This document shows, one piece after another, positions 43,446 to 51,749 of a stretch of 64,000 nucleotides of DNA; position 1 is the first letter of the stretch, and each line of letters begins with the position of its first letter. The DNA comes from JADMJV01 sp964649085. GTDB taxonomy: Bacteria > Vulcanimicrobiota > Xenobia > Xenobiales > JADMJV01. The stretch spans positions 1 to 64,000 of the forward strand of contig CAZYPN010000025.1 of NCBI GenBank assembly GCA_964649085.1, written 5' to 3'. A program made the position numbers and the translations under genes. A model generated the notes under the pieces. That model saw only the letters and a program-made list of their open reading frames with translations. It was not told where the DNA came from and made no database searches.

Positions 43446-44539
43446 CGGACTTCGAGCTCTTGACGAGTGGCCGAAGCCAATTGGGCGAAGTCGAAGGCGA
43501 ACACGTGGTGACCCTCGGGCCCCAGGTCTTCCAGGCGGAAGAGCCGCAGATCGAGGCCTGGCATCTGCCCGGCTGCAGTCACGGCATTGCGAATGGTTTC
43601 CTGGCTGTGGGTGGTGATCAGCGCCTGCACGTCGTGCTTCTCCATGAGTTCAAACAGTTGGGCAAGCAGCTTGCAAAGAATGCTGTGGTGCAGGCCGGTC
43701 TCGATTTCGTCGATGAGCAACAGGCCGCCGCGGGCCGAGAGGGCGGCGATCGCCAGCTGGAAGGCGCGCAGGGCGCCGTCGCCCAGGGCCTTCAGGGGCA
43801 GCACCTTGCCGGGGAAGCTGGCGATGGGCACGACGTGAGTATCGGAGCCACTGCTGCGAGTGAGAAAATTCAGCCGAACGAGCTCGGGAAACAAGCAGCG
43901 CAAGGCCTGTTCGATTTCCATCTCGCGGCCTTGCTCCACGGCCCGATTCCAAAGCAGGTGGGCCATCCTGTCGAGGGGCGAGTGGCTGCCTACCCAGGCC
44001 ATGGGGCTGGTGGCGCTGAGGAGCTTTGAATAGAGCGTGTAGGGCACGGCGATCAAGCGGTCGAGCCGAATCCAGTCGAGCGAACGGTCGACGAACGTCT
44101 GTTGAGCCGGGTCTGGCCCCGGTACGTAGAAACGCATCAGGCTGTTGTCCAGGCGCCGGTAGAGGTCGGGAGTCAGCTTACCGAGGGCTTCGGGGATGTA
44201 AGACAGCGCCGGCTCTTCGGAGCCGGGAATCCAATCGCAGATCAAGCCCCGCTGGTCGAGCAAAATCTCGATGCGTTCGGTGTTCTTGAGATGGGTGAAG
44301 TCTTTGGGAGTATAAAGGATCAGTTCGCTGCCCTCTACGGGCGTGCCCAGGTCGTGGCTCAGGGCCAGTTGACGCAGAAAGCCCAGGTCGCCGGCGGTGG
44401 CGTTGATGGCGGCCGCCTCTAACAAGGTGGATTTGCCGCAGCCGTTAGACCCCACAATGAAGTTGACCTTGCCCAGCCCGCTCATCGAAAGCCTTCGGAA
44501 GGCCCGAAAATTGCGGATCTCGATGTTCGAAAAGCTCAT
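43442..44539 (-). CDS. OLD-like AAA ATPase paired with the TOPRIM protein
   Basis: This 365-aa ATPase starts MSFSNIEIRNFRAFRRLSMS with Walker A GSNGCGKSTLLEAA, a signature-like ALGDGALRAFQLAIA, Walker B LLLIDEIETGLHHS and the switch TTHSQET. The frame is open to 44761, but the ATG at 44539 starts exactly at the conserved fold. It is first in a two-gene operon. In such pairs the ATPase holds the effector inactive until a phage trigger appears; this is inferred from related systems. Confidence 0.88.
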   Translation of the reverse strand: MSFSNIEIRNFRAFRRLSMSGLGKVNFIVGSNGCGKSTLLEAAAINATAGDLGFLRQLALSHDLGTPVEGSELILYTPKDFTHLKNTERIEILLDQRGLICDWIPGSEEPALSYIPEALGKLTPDLYRRLDNSLMRFYVPGPDPAQQTFVDRSLDWIRLDRLIAVPYTLYSKLLSATSPMAWVGSHSPLDRMAHLLWNRAVEQGREMEIEQALRCLFPELVRLNFLTRSSGSDTHVVPIASFPGKVLPLKALGDGALRAFQLAIAALSARGGLLLIDEIETGLHHSILCKLLAQLFELMEKHDVQALITTHSQETIRNAVTAAGQMPGLDLRLFRLEDLGPEGHHVFAFDFAQLASATRQELEVR

Positions 44540-44650
44540 TGTGAAAGAATGCACCGAGGGCGCTGTTTCTCCTCGTTGGGGGTAGATGCCCGGACGGAAA
44601 AGCCCAGGAGAAAGGAGCGCCGAGAGGAAGCTCCAAGGAGAGCAGCTATC

Positions 44651-45616
44651 GTGAAAGCCGAGAATCTCAAACGACTCTTCAGGCTCATCCAGGATGCCTC
44701 GCATCCTGGGCTGCAAACCTTTGCCCAACACATCGTCACCGATGAAAAGCGCCTGGGGCACACCGTCCTGGCCGCGCAGTTGGAGAATATCCTCAAGCAG
44801 CCCCCGGCGAGCCGGCCCAGCAGCAGCGCCCTGACCGCACTGCCGGCGGACGCTCGGGGCAGCTCGTTGACCAGTGTGATGCCGTCGGAACTACTGCGCC
44901 ACCACATGGTGTTGCCGCCCGCTGTGGAGGCACGCTTCCAGCGCATCGAAAAAGAGTATGTCGCTCGAGACCGGCTGGCGCGGCACGGCCTGGCCTATCG
45001 CAAACGCATTTTGTTGCACGGACCACCGGGTTGTGGCAAGACGCTGGGCGCCGAAAGGCTGGCCTGGACCACCGGTTTGCCGTTGATGAAGGTGCGCTTC
45101 GACGCGGTCATGTCTTCCTACTTTGGCGAGTCGGCAGCCAACCTTCGAAGTATCTTCGAGTCGGTTCGCACCTTGCCCACCCTGTTGTTTCTGGACGAAT
45201 GCGATTTCGTAGGTCGTTCGCGCACCCAGACCAACGACATTGGCGAAGTTCCCCGCATTGTGAACACGCTTCTCCTGCTGCTGGAAGAGTATCAGGGGCC
45301 TGGCATGGTCGTGGCGGCAACCAACCTGGACAGTGCGCTGGATCGGGCGTTGTTTCGCCGCTTCGATGAAGTGCTGGAAATTCCACCCCCGGGGCCGGAC
45401 GAACGCGAGGCCTTGCTGCGCCTGACGCTGTCGGCTATGGCGGTAGAGCCCGGCGTAGACTGGGGCGAACTCTCCAGGCTGTTGCAAGGCGCCTCTGCCG
45501 CCCAGGTGGTGAAGGTGGCACAAGACGCCGCCAAGTCGGCCGTCCTGGAGGATCGGAGTGAGGTGACGATGGATGACCTGAAGTTGGCGATGAGCGAGCT
45601 GAGGCGGGCCGAGTAG
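44651..45616 (+). CDS. AAA+ ATPase of the FtsH/spastin type
   Basis: This 321-aa protein has a helical N-terminal domain (about 1-85) and an AAA module: Walker A GPPGCGKT near 123-130, pore-like SSYFGESAANLRSIFE, Walker B LLFLDECDFVGRS, sensor 1 VVAATNLD, and arginine fingers ALFRRFDEVLEIP. The GTG at 44651 is chosen because AAGGAG lies 10 bases upstream and conserved sequence begins there. It has no membrane helix or protease domain. Similar ATPases pair with subtilisin-like proteases; none follows here, although one is at 5843. The partner seems to be missing. Confidence 0.85.
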   Translation: MKAENLKRLFRLIQDASHPGLQTFAQHIVTDEKRLGHTVLAAQLENILKQPPASRPSSSALTALPADARGSSLTSVMPSELLRHHMVLPPAVEARFQRIEKEYVARDRLARHGLAYRKRILLHGPPGCGKTLGAERLAWTTGLPLMKVRFDAVMSSYFGESAANLRSIFESVRTLPTLLFLDECDFVGRSRTQTNDIGEVPRIVNTLLLLLEEYQGPGMVVAATNLDSALDRALFRRFDEVLEIPPPGPDEREALLRLTLSAMAVEPGVDWGELSRLLQGASAAQVVKVAQDAAKSAVLEDRSEVTMDDLKLAMSELRRAE

Positions 45617-45849
45617 TTGGCCTTCGCGGGGGCCACCTTTCCGCATTTGCCATTGCTTTGAAAGCATCGACGGCGACCTGCAGGTTTACAACCTGATGCG
45701 CAATTCCATCGAGCTACAAGCCAGAGCCCAAGAACGAATTCAACTGCGCCTGCCCGACGGCCCCGCCGGCCCGCGACAGGCGGAGTCGCGCTAGGAACCC
45801 GAGCGCAGGTGGGGAAACCCCACCGACCATTCCGACTCGGAGGAGCCCC
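45617..45849. other. intergenic region upstream of pglX, with gene scrap
   Basis: This is 233 bp. A short in-frame stretch (45695-45793) reads MRNSIELQARAQERIQLRLP and on to a TAG, which may be the 3' end of a lost partner gene of the AAA ATPase. A hairpin follows (45808-45824), and GGAGGAG precedes the pglX ATG. Confidence 0.35.
45808..45824. terminator. perfect 7-bp hairpin with AAA loop, no T tract
   Basis: GGTGGGG-AAA-CCCCACC can fold into a perfect stem 26 bases before the pglX start. The run of T expected for a standard intrinsic terminator is missing, so it may instead be a transcript-stabilising or attenuating structure. Confidence 0.35.
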
Positions 45850-48800
45850 ATGTCGCTACCACAGATCACCACCCCACCGGCCGCTCCGGGGCTGGACCTG
45901 CCCCGCCTGCAAAGCGAACTCGCCCGCCTGGTGAAGGCGCTGCACGACGACCTGCGCCAGCGTTGCGACGAGCAGGCCGCGGTCAACGCTCCCCTGCAGG
46001 CCGAGTATGAGGAGGCGCGCCGCGCCGAGCGCACCAGCGAGAGTTTCACGGCCTGGCGCGAGACCTATCTGAACCAGGTGGCGGTGGCCTGGGTGCTGGC
46101 CACGCTGTTCCTGCGCTACCTGGAGGACAACGGCATGCTGGACGAGGTGTGGCTGTCGGGCCCGGGGGGGCGCCGCAACGAAGCTCAGGAGCGCTACACG
46201 GCCTACTTTCGGGCCCACCCGGAGCACAGCGACCGCGAGTATTTTCACCATGTCTTCGACCAGCTGGCCCGGCTGCCCGGCTGTGGCGACCTCTATGGGC
46301 GTCAGCGCACACCGCTGTGGAAGGTGGGGCTCTCGGGCGACGGGGCCAAGAGGCTGCGTGCCTTCTGGTGGGACATCGACCCCAACCGCGGGGCCTGGAG
46401 CCTGGAGGCGGTCGACAGCCGCTTTTTGGGCGACCTCTATCAGAACCTCAGCGAAGAGGCCCGCTCGCGCTTTGCCCTGCTGCAAACCCCCGACTTCGTC
46501 GAGAGCTTCATCTTAGACCGCACGTTGGAGCCGGCCATTCGCGAGTTTGGCCTTGAGCAGGTGCGCATCATCGACCCCACCTGTGGCTCGGGGCACTTTT
46601 TGCTGGGCGCCTTCCAGCGCCTGCTGGGCCACTGGCAGGCCCGCTCCAGCGACAACCCCCGGGCGCTGGCGCGCAAGGCGCTGGAGGCCGTGCACGGCAT
46701 CGACATCAACCCCTTTGCCGTGGCCATCGCCCGCTTTCGCCTGCTGCTGGCCTTCCTGAAGGCCTGCGGCTTCAGCCGCCTGAAGGACATGCCCGACATC
46801 CACCCCCGAGTGGCCACCGGCGACTCGCTGCTCTTTGGCCGCAGCCGCGACCGCGAGAACAACACCAGCCTGCTGGACTGGCTGCCCGAACCCTTTGCCA
46901 CCGGCGACTACGACGAGGCCTGTCAGATCCTGTCACAGCACTATCACGCCGTGGTGGGCAACCCCCCTTATATCACCGACAAGGACAAGCGCCACAACGA
47001 GGTGGTGCGCAGCCGCTATTATAGCTGCCACCGCCAGTACTCGCTGGGCGTGCCCTTCACCGAGCGCTTCTTCGACCTGGCCGTGGACGGTACCCGAGCC
47101 GGCTACGTGGGCATGATCACCACCAACAGCTTTATGAAGCGCGAGTTTGGCAAAAAGCTCATTGAAGAAGTGCTGCCGCGACTCGACCTGACCCACGTGC
47201 TGGACACCAGCGGGGCCTACATTCCCGGCCACGGTACTCCCACCGTCATACTGCTGGGCCGCCATCGCCCGCCCGTGGGGCCCAGCGTGCGGGCCGTGCT
47301 GGGCATTCGCGGCGAACCCACCACCCCCGACGTTCCCGCCGAGGGCCTGGTGTGGTCTTCGATCGTGCAGCTGGTGGACGGCCGGCACGGCGACCAGAAC
47401 GCCTTTGTAAGCGTGGCCGACGTGCCCCGGACCACCTTTGCCAAACACCCCTGGAGCATCGGCGGGGGCGGGGCCAGCGAGCTGAAAGAGCAGCTTGAGA
47501 ACGTGGCCAAGAGAACCCTTGGCAAGCTTGCTGAGAGTATTGGTTTTCATTGCATTACAAAGATGGATGAGGTCTATCTCCTTGATGCCAGAACCGCTGC
47601 CAGGAAGGGCATATCATCAACTGCTATTCGAGACTTCGGCACAGGAGAAGCGGTTCGCGACTGGGCCCACGTCGAAGACTGTGTCTCAATTTTCCCATAT
47701 GACGAGAGCATTATTACGTTACCCATCGATAGGTTAGCAAAAGAGGTTTTCAGGTATCTTTGGCGGTTCAAAACAACGCTGGGCAATAGAAAGGTTTTTG
47801 GGGGAGAATCTTACTTTGAGGCCGGAAAGCCCTGGTGGGAATACGGACAAATTCCGCCAGACAAACTCCGCACCCCCCTCTCCATCGCGTTCGCCTTCGT
47901 GGCCACCCACAACCACTTCGTCCTCGACCGCGGCGGCAAGGTCTTCAACAGGTCGGCCCCCATCATCAAACTGCCCGAGGGCAGCAGCGAGGAACAGCAC
48001 CTGGCCCTCCTCGGGCTGCTCAACAGTTCGGTGGCGTGTTTCTGGTTGAAGCAGGTTTGTCACAATAAAGGCACCGCGAGCGATACGGGGGTATTGCAGG
48101 GCGACCCCGAGCGTTTTCGCTACGAATTTGACGGAACCAAGCTTGGAAACTTTCCCCTCCCCGAAATGACGACAACGCAGCGTCAGTTACTCACCAATCT
48201 CGCCAGAAGTCTGGACCACGGGGGCCAAGAACTGAACGCAGACTGGCAGGCATTCATTTCCCAGAATGTAGCTGGAGGCAGGCGCCATCTCGAAGCGGCA
48301 CTAGCGACATTTTGCGATCGGCGGGAGCAAACCAGGCAAAGAATGGTTCGCTGGCAGGAAGAGCTGGATTGGCTCTGTTACGAGATCTACGGATTGCTGC
48401 CTGCTGACCAGGGCCTAAAAAGCCTTGTGTACACATCACAGCCCGGTGACATGCCCTTGCTCGCACCGGAGCTCAGACCCTACCGTTGGCTAGAACGAAC
48501 CGAAACACCGGATTCGTGGCTCAATATCGACACAAATCGTCGCACTGCGATCCAGAGCGACGGAACCCTGGGTCTACTTGAGCGCCCGGACTATAAACGA
48601 CGCTGGTTTAGAAGCGCAGGCGCCTACAATGCAGAAAATCTCGATGACAAGATGTTGATTCAAGAGGCGCTGCAGAACTGGCTGCTCGACCGCATCGAGG
48701 CCCGGGTGCAGGCCGAGCCCCGGCTGATCAGCGCCTCCCAGCTGGCCGACCGGCTGGGGCGCGAGGCCGATTTTCTGGCCGTGCTGGCCCTCTACAAGGG

Positions 48801-49413
48801 TCGCGACGACAGCCACCTGGTGTCCGAAGTCACCCAACTGGTGCTGGGTCAGGGCGTGCCCTACCTGGCGGCCTATCGCTACAGCGAGTCGGGGCTGCGC
48901 GTGCGGGCCGAGTGGGAGCGCTGTTGGGCCCTGCAGCGTCGCCAGGACGCCGGCGAACCGGTAAACATCGCCGTGCCCCCCAAATACAGCAATAAAGACT
49001 TTCGCCAGCCCGGCTACTGGGGGCTGCGCGGCAAGCTGGACGTGCCCAAAGAGCGGTTCATTCTCTATCCGGGGCTCGAGCGCGAGGCCGACCCCAGCCC
49101 GGTGCTGGGCTGGGCTGGCTGGAACCATCTGCAGCGGGCACAGGCCCTGGTGGGCTATTTGCTGGAGCGCAAAGACAACGACGGTTGGGGGGTCGAGCGG
49201 CTGCAGCCCATGCTGGCCGGGCTGGCCGAGCTGCTGCCCTGGCTCAAACAGTGGCACAATGACATCGACCCCGAAACCGACGAGCGCCCCGGCGACACCT
49301 TCGAGACCTTCGTGCGCGACGAAGCCCGGGCCCTGGGGCTAACCATGGAGCAGCTGGCCAGCTGGCTGCCGCCCGAGGGCTCGACCCGCAAGGGGCGCGG
49401 CAAAAAGGCATGA
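45850..49413 (+). CDS. pglX: BREX type 2 adenine-specific DNA methyltransferase PglX
   Basis: This 1187-aa protein has methyltransferase motif I DPTCGSGHFLLGAF near 241 and the catalytic NPPY at about 371-374 (VVGNPPYITDKDKRH), an N6-adenine group. The N-terminal helical region and C-terminal domain are those of BREX-2 PglX. It should methylate host DNA at a non-palindromic site and take part in phage exclusion with PglW, PglY and PglZ. Codons 550-935 or so (47.5-48.65 kb) are visibly poorer in G+C than the rest, over the target-recognition region. Start ATG with GGAGGAG upstream. It overlaps the next gene by 4 bp. Confidence 0.93.
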   Translation: MSLPQITTPPAAPGLDLPRLQSELARLVKALHDDLRQRCDEQAAVNAPLQAEYEEARRAERTSESFTAWRETYLNQVAVAWVLATLFLRYLEDNGMLDEVWLSGPGGRRNEAQERYTAYFRAHPEHSDREYFHHVFDQLARLPGCGDLYGRQRTPLWKVGLSGDGAKRLRAFWWDIDPNRGAWSLEAVDSRFLGDLYQNLSEEARSRFALLQTPDFVESFILDRTLEPAIREFGLEQVRIIDPTCGSGHFLLGAFQRLLGHWQARSSDNPRALARKALEAVHGIDINPFAVAIARFRLLLAFLKACGFSRLKDMPDIHPRVATGDSLLFGRSRDRENNTSLLDWLPEPFATGDYDEACQILSQHYHAVVGNPPYITDKDKRHNEVVRSRYYSCHRQYSLGVPFTERFFDLAVDGTRAGYVGMITTNSFMKREFGKKLIEEVLPRLDLTHVLDTSGAYIPGHGTPTVILLGRHRPPVGPSVRAVLGIRGEPTTPDVPAEGLVWSSIVQLVDGRHGDQNAFVSVADVPRTTFAKHPWSIGGGGASELKEQLENVAKRTLGKLAESIGFHCITKMDEVYLLDARTAARKGISSTAIRDFGTGEAVRDWAHVEDCVSIFPYDESIITLPIDRLAKEVFRYLWRFKTTLGNRKVFGGESYFEAGKPWWEYGQIPPDKLRTPLSIAFAFVATHNHFVLDRGGKVFNRSAPIIKLPEGSSEEQHLALLGLLNSSVACFWLKQVCHNKGTASDTGVLQGDPERFRYEFDGTKLGNFPLPEMTTTQRQLLTNLARSLDHGGQELNADWQAFISQNVAGGRRHLEAALATFCDRREQTRQRMVRWQEELDWLCYEIYGLLPADQGLKSLVYTSQPGDMPLLAPELRPYRWLERTETPDSWLNIDTNRRTAIQSDGTLGLLERPDYKRRWFRSAGAYNAENLDDKMLIQEALQNWLLDRIEARVQAEPRLISASQLADRLGREADFLAVLALYKGRDDSHLVSEVTQLVLGQGVPYLAAYRYSESGLRVRAEWERCWALQRRQDAGEPVNIAVPPKYSNKDFRQPGYWGLRGKLDVPKERFILYPGLEREADPSPVLGWAGWNHLQRAQALVGYLLERKDNDGWGVERLQPMLAGLAELLPWLKQWHNDIDPETDERPGDTFETFVRDEARALGLTMEQLASWLPPEGSTRKGRGKKA

Positions 49414-51749
49414 GCACGCTCGACCCCCTGCAGAACGCTGAGCCAGCGCCCGACGACCAGCGCGCCGAAGAGCTGCTGCTGGGGCTGGCCGAGCTACCCC
49501 CGCCGGCCAGCCCCGAAGAGGCGGCCCGGGCCGACCAGCTGCTGCTGGCCTGCGCCCGCACGGCCGCGGTGCTGGACAACAACCTGCAGCTGCTGCCCCC
49601 GGCCTGGCTCGAGCGTTTCTGGGCGGTGTGCGCCGCCCACCGCCAGCAGCTGCAGCCCACCCTGCAAGCCTTACTTGAGGGGCCTTTTGCCCAACAGGCC
49701 GCTGCCCTGCTGCGGCCCGACGAACCGGCCGGCCCGGCCCCGCCCGAGGCGGCCGAGGAGCCCGAGGTGAAGCCCCAGCCGGCCATGGCCCCCGAGGCCG
49801 AGGAGCTGCCGCCCCCCGCACCCGCCCGCCAGAGCCCGGGGCAGCTGGAGCTGGACCGGCTGGTCAACCAGTGGAACGGGCTGCACAGCGAGCAGCTCGA
49901 CCCCGAGCCGGTGCTGCAACGGCTCGAGGTGCTGCTGACCCAGGCCCGCCTGGGCCCCGAGGCCGACCAGCTGGCCGAAGCCGCCGCCTACCGCAAACTG
50001 CTGGTCGATTTGCGCCAGCCGCCCCACCGCCAGTTGGCCGCCCTGTTTTGGAGCCCCGCCCAGCGCAACCCCATTTTGCGCCAGCTGGGCCAGGCCCTGC
50101 GCGCCGAAGAGCGGGCCCAAGATCGCGAGCAGCTGCTAACCTGGCTGCTGGGCCTCGACCAGGCCCCCACCGCCCTGCTGGAATGGGTCGAGCTGCTGGC
50201 CAACGACGAGCGCGAAGAGCTGGTGCGCCGCCTGCGCGCCATGGACCGCAGCCCCGAGGCCGCCCGCGTGCTGCTGCGCTGGCTGCAGCTCGGCCTTCCC
50301 CACGACGCCGGCCGCCTGCTGGCCACCCTGAGCGGCCTGAAAAAGCTGTGGAAGCTGCGCGAGATCGAGCCGGCTCTAACGGCCGAGCTGGCCAGGGCCG
50401 CCGGCCAGGCCCTGCTGCGTCTGGCCGCTCAACATCGACAGGCGCTCGAGCCCAGCCTGGAGGCCCTCGAGGCTTTTGCCGACCTGGGACCGGTGCTGGC
50501 CGCCGAGCTGGCCCGGCAAACCCTGGAAAGCCCCCTGGGCCCGGCCGAGCGGGCCGAGCTGCTGGGGGCCTGGCTGCGACGCCTGCCCGGCGACGAGGGG
50601 CTGCTGCAGGTGTGCCGCTGGGCCGCAGCTCACCCGGCTCCGGAAGAGTTCTGGGCGGCCACCCTGGGCCCGGCCCCGCTGCCCGGCCAGCCCCGCCTGG
50701 GCGAGCTGTTGGGTCAGCTTTTCGCCCCCTCCGGCGCGCTGCTGTTGAGCCTGTATCAACACCACTTTCAGAGCCAGCGCAGCCGGTTGGAAAGCCACAT
50801 GCAGCAGCAACGCAGCCAGCTGGCCCAATATCTCGAGCAGCGCTGGCAACCGCTGGTGGCCGGCTTTGCAGCCCTGGCCCGAGCCTGGCAAGAATCGCCC
50901 GGGCTGGCTTCCCGGCTGGCCCAGGTGCAGGCCGCCTGCCCGGCGCCCGAGCTGGCCCGGCTTTGCCCGGCGCTGTGGGAACAGCCCCCCCAACTGGCTC
51001 CGGCAGCGGCTCCGGGCCAGCCCGCCAACGGCCGCGCCGACTGGAGCTACGCCCTGGAGCAGTGGCCCCAGTGGACCGGCCTTGCCGCCCCCCAGCCCGA
51101 GCGGCTGGAGGCCTGGTTGGCCGAGCCCCACTCGGCCGAAGCGCTGGGCGAACTGACCTTTAGCTGGGCCAGCGCCCACCTGGAGGGTCAGGCGCCCGAG
51201 CACGACGTGGCCGCTTTCTGCACCTTCCTGAACAGCCTGGTGCGCCGCAGGCCCGAGGCCGAACAATGGCTACGCCACAACGTGCAGGACGCTTTGTCGA
51301 TGCTGCCCTTTGCCCACGCTCTTCAAGCCGAAGCGCCCCCACCCGCCGCCGCCGACGGGGGCCAAGCCTGCCAGCGTCTGGACGAGGTGGTGGCCAGCTA
51401 CCAGGCCTTGGTGGCCTTTGGCCAGCGCCTGGACCACCAGCTGGCCGGATTTCCCACGGCCCTCCGGCACGACCTCATTCGCGCACTGGGGCCCGGGCTC
51501 GACAACCTGGAACAGCATCTGTTGCCCTATTTCCAGTTCCGCCGCATGCTGGAAGAGGTGTGGGACATCCACGCCGCGGTAACCCGGCTCGACCAGCAAG
51601 TGCCCGAGGAATGGCTGGGCCAGAGGGCTCGGGTGGCCGGCGACCAGCAGGCCGAAGGGCCGCTCTATGCCAACACCCTGGGACTGTGCCTGTTGGCAGA
51701 AGAGGAAACGCGCTGGCCGGCCTACGCGTCGCCCAGGCCGCGGCAGTAG
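49410..51749 (+). CDS. uncharacterised 779-aa helical protein coupled to pglX
   Basis: No family is recognised. The whole protein is Leu/Ala/Glu/Gln/Arg-rich and helical, like an alpha-solenoid or scaffold, with a Pro-rich hinge near 105-145. No catalytic or metal motif is seen. The ATG overlaps the pglX stop (ATGA), so the two proteins are made together. It ends tail-to-tail with the SNF2 gene, overlapping by 28 bp. It might be a PglX partner or overcome inhibitor. Extreme base composition makes both strands open, but the coupling, length and uniform codon bias favour this strand. Confidence 0.7.
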   Translation: MSTLDPLQNAEPAPDDQRAEELLLGLAELPPPASPEEAARADQLLLACARTAAVLDNNLQLLPPAWLERFWAVCAAHRQQLQPTLQALLEGPFAQQAAALLRPDEPAGPAPPEAAEEPEVKPQPAMAPEAEELPPPAPARQSPGQLELDRLVNQWNGLHSEQLDPEPVLQRLEVLLTQARLGPEADQLAEAAAYRKLLVDLRQPPHRQLAALFWSPAQRNPILRQLGQALRAEERAQDREQLLTWLLGLDQAPTALLEWVELLANDEREELVRRLRAMDRSPEAARVLLRWLQLGLPHDAGRLLATLSGLKKLWKLREIEPALTAELARAAGQALLRLAAQHRQALEPSLEALEAFADLGPVLAAELARQTLESPLGPAERAELLGAWLRRLPGDEGLLQVCRWAAAHPAPEEFWAATLGPAPLPGQPRLGELLGQLFAPSGALLLSLYQHHFQSQRSRLESHMQQQRSQLAQYLEQRWQPLVAGFAALARAWQESPGLASRLAQVQAACPAPELARLCPALWEQPPQLAPAAAPGQPANGRADWSYALEQWPQWTGLAAPQPERLEAWLAEPHSAEALGELTFSWASAHLEGQAPEHDVAAFCTFLNSLVRRRPEAEQWLRHNVQDALSMLPFAHALQAEAPPPAAADGGQACQRLDEVVASYQALVAFGQRLDHQLAGFPTALRHDLIRALGPGLDNLEQHLLPYFQFRRMLEEVWDIHAAVTRLDQQVPEEWLGQRARVAGDQQAEGPLYANTLGLCLLAEEETRWPAYASPRPRQ

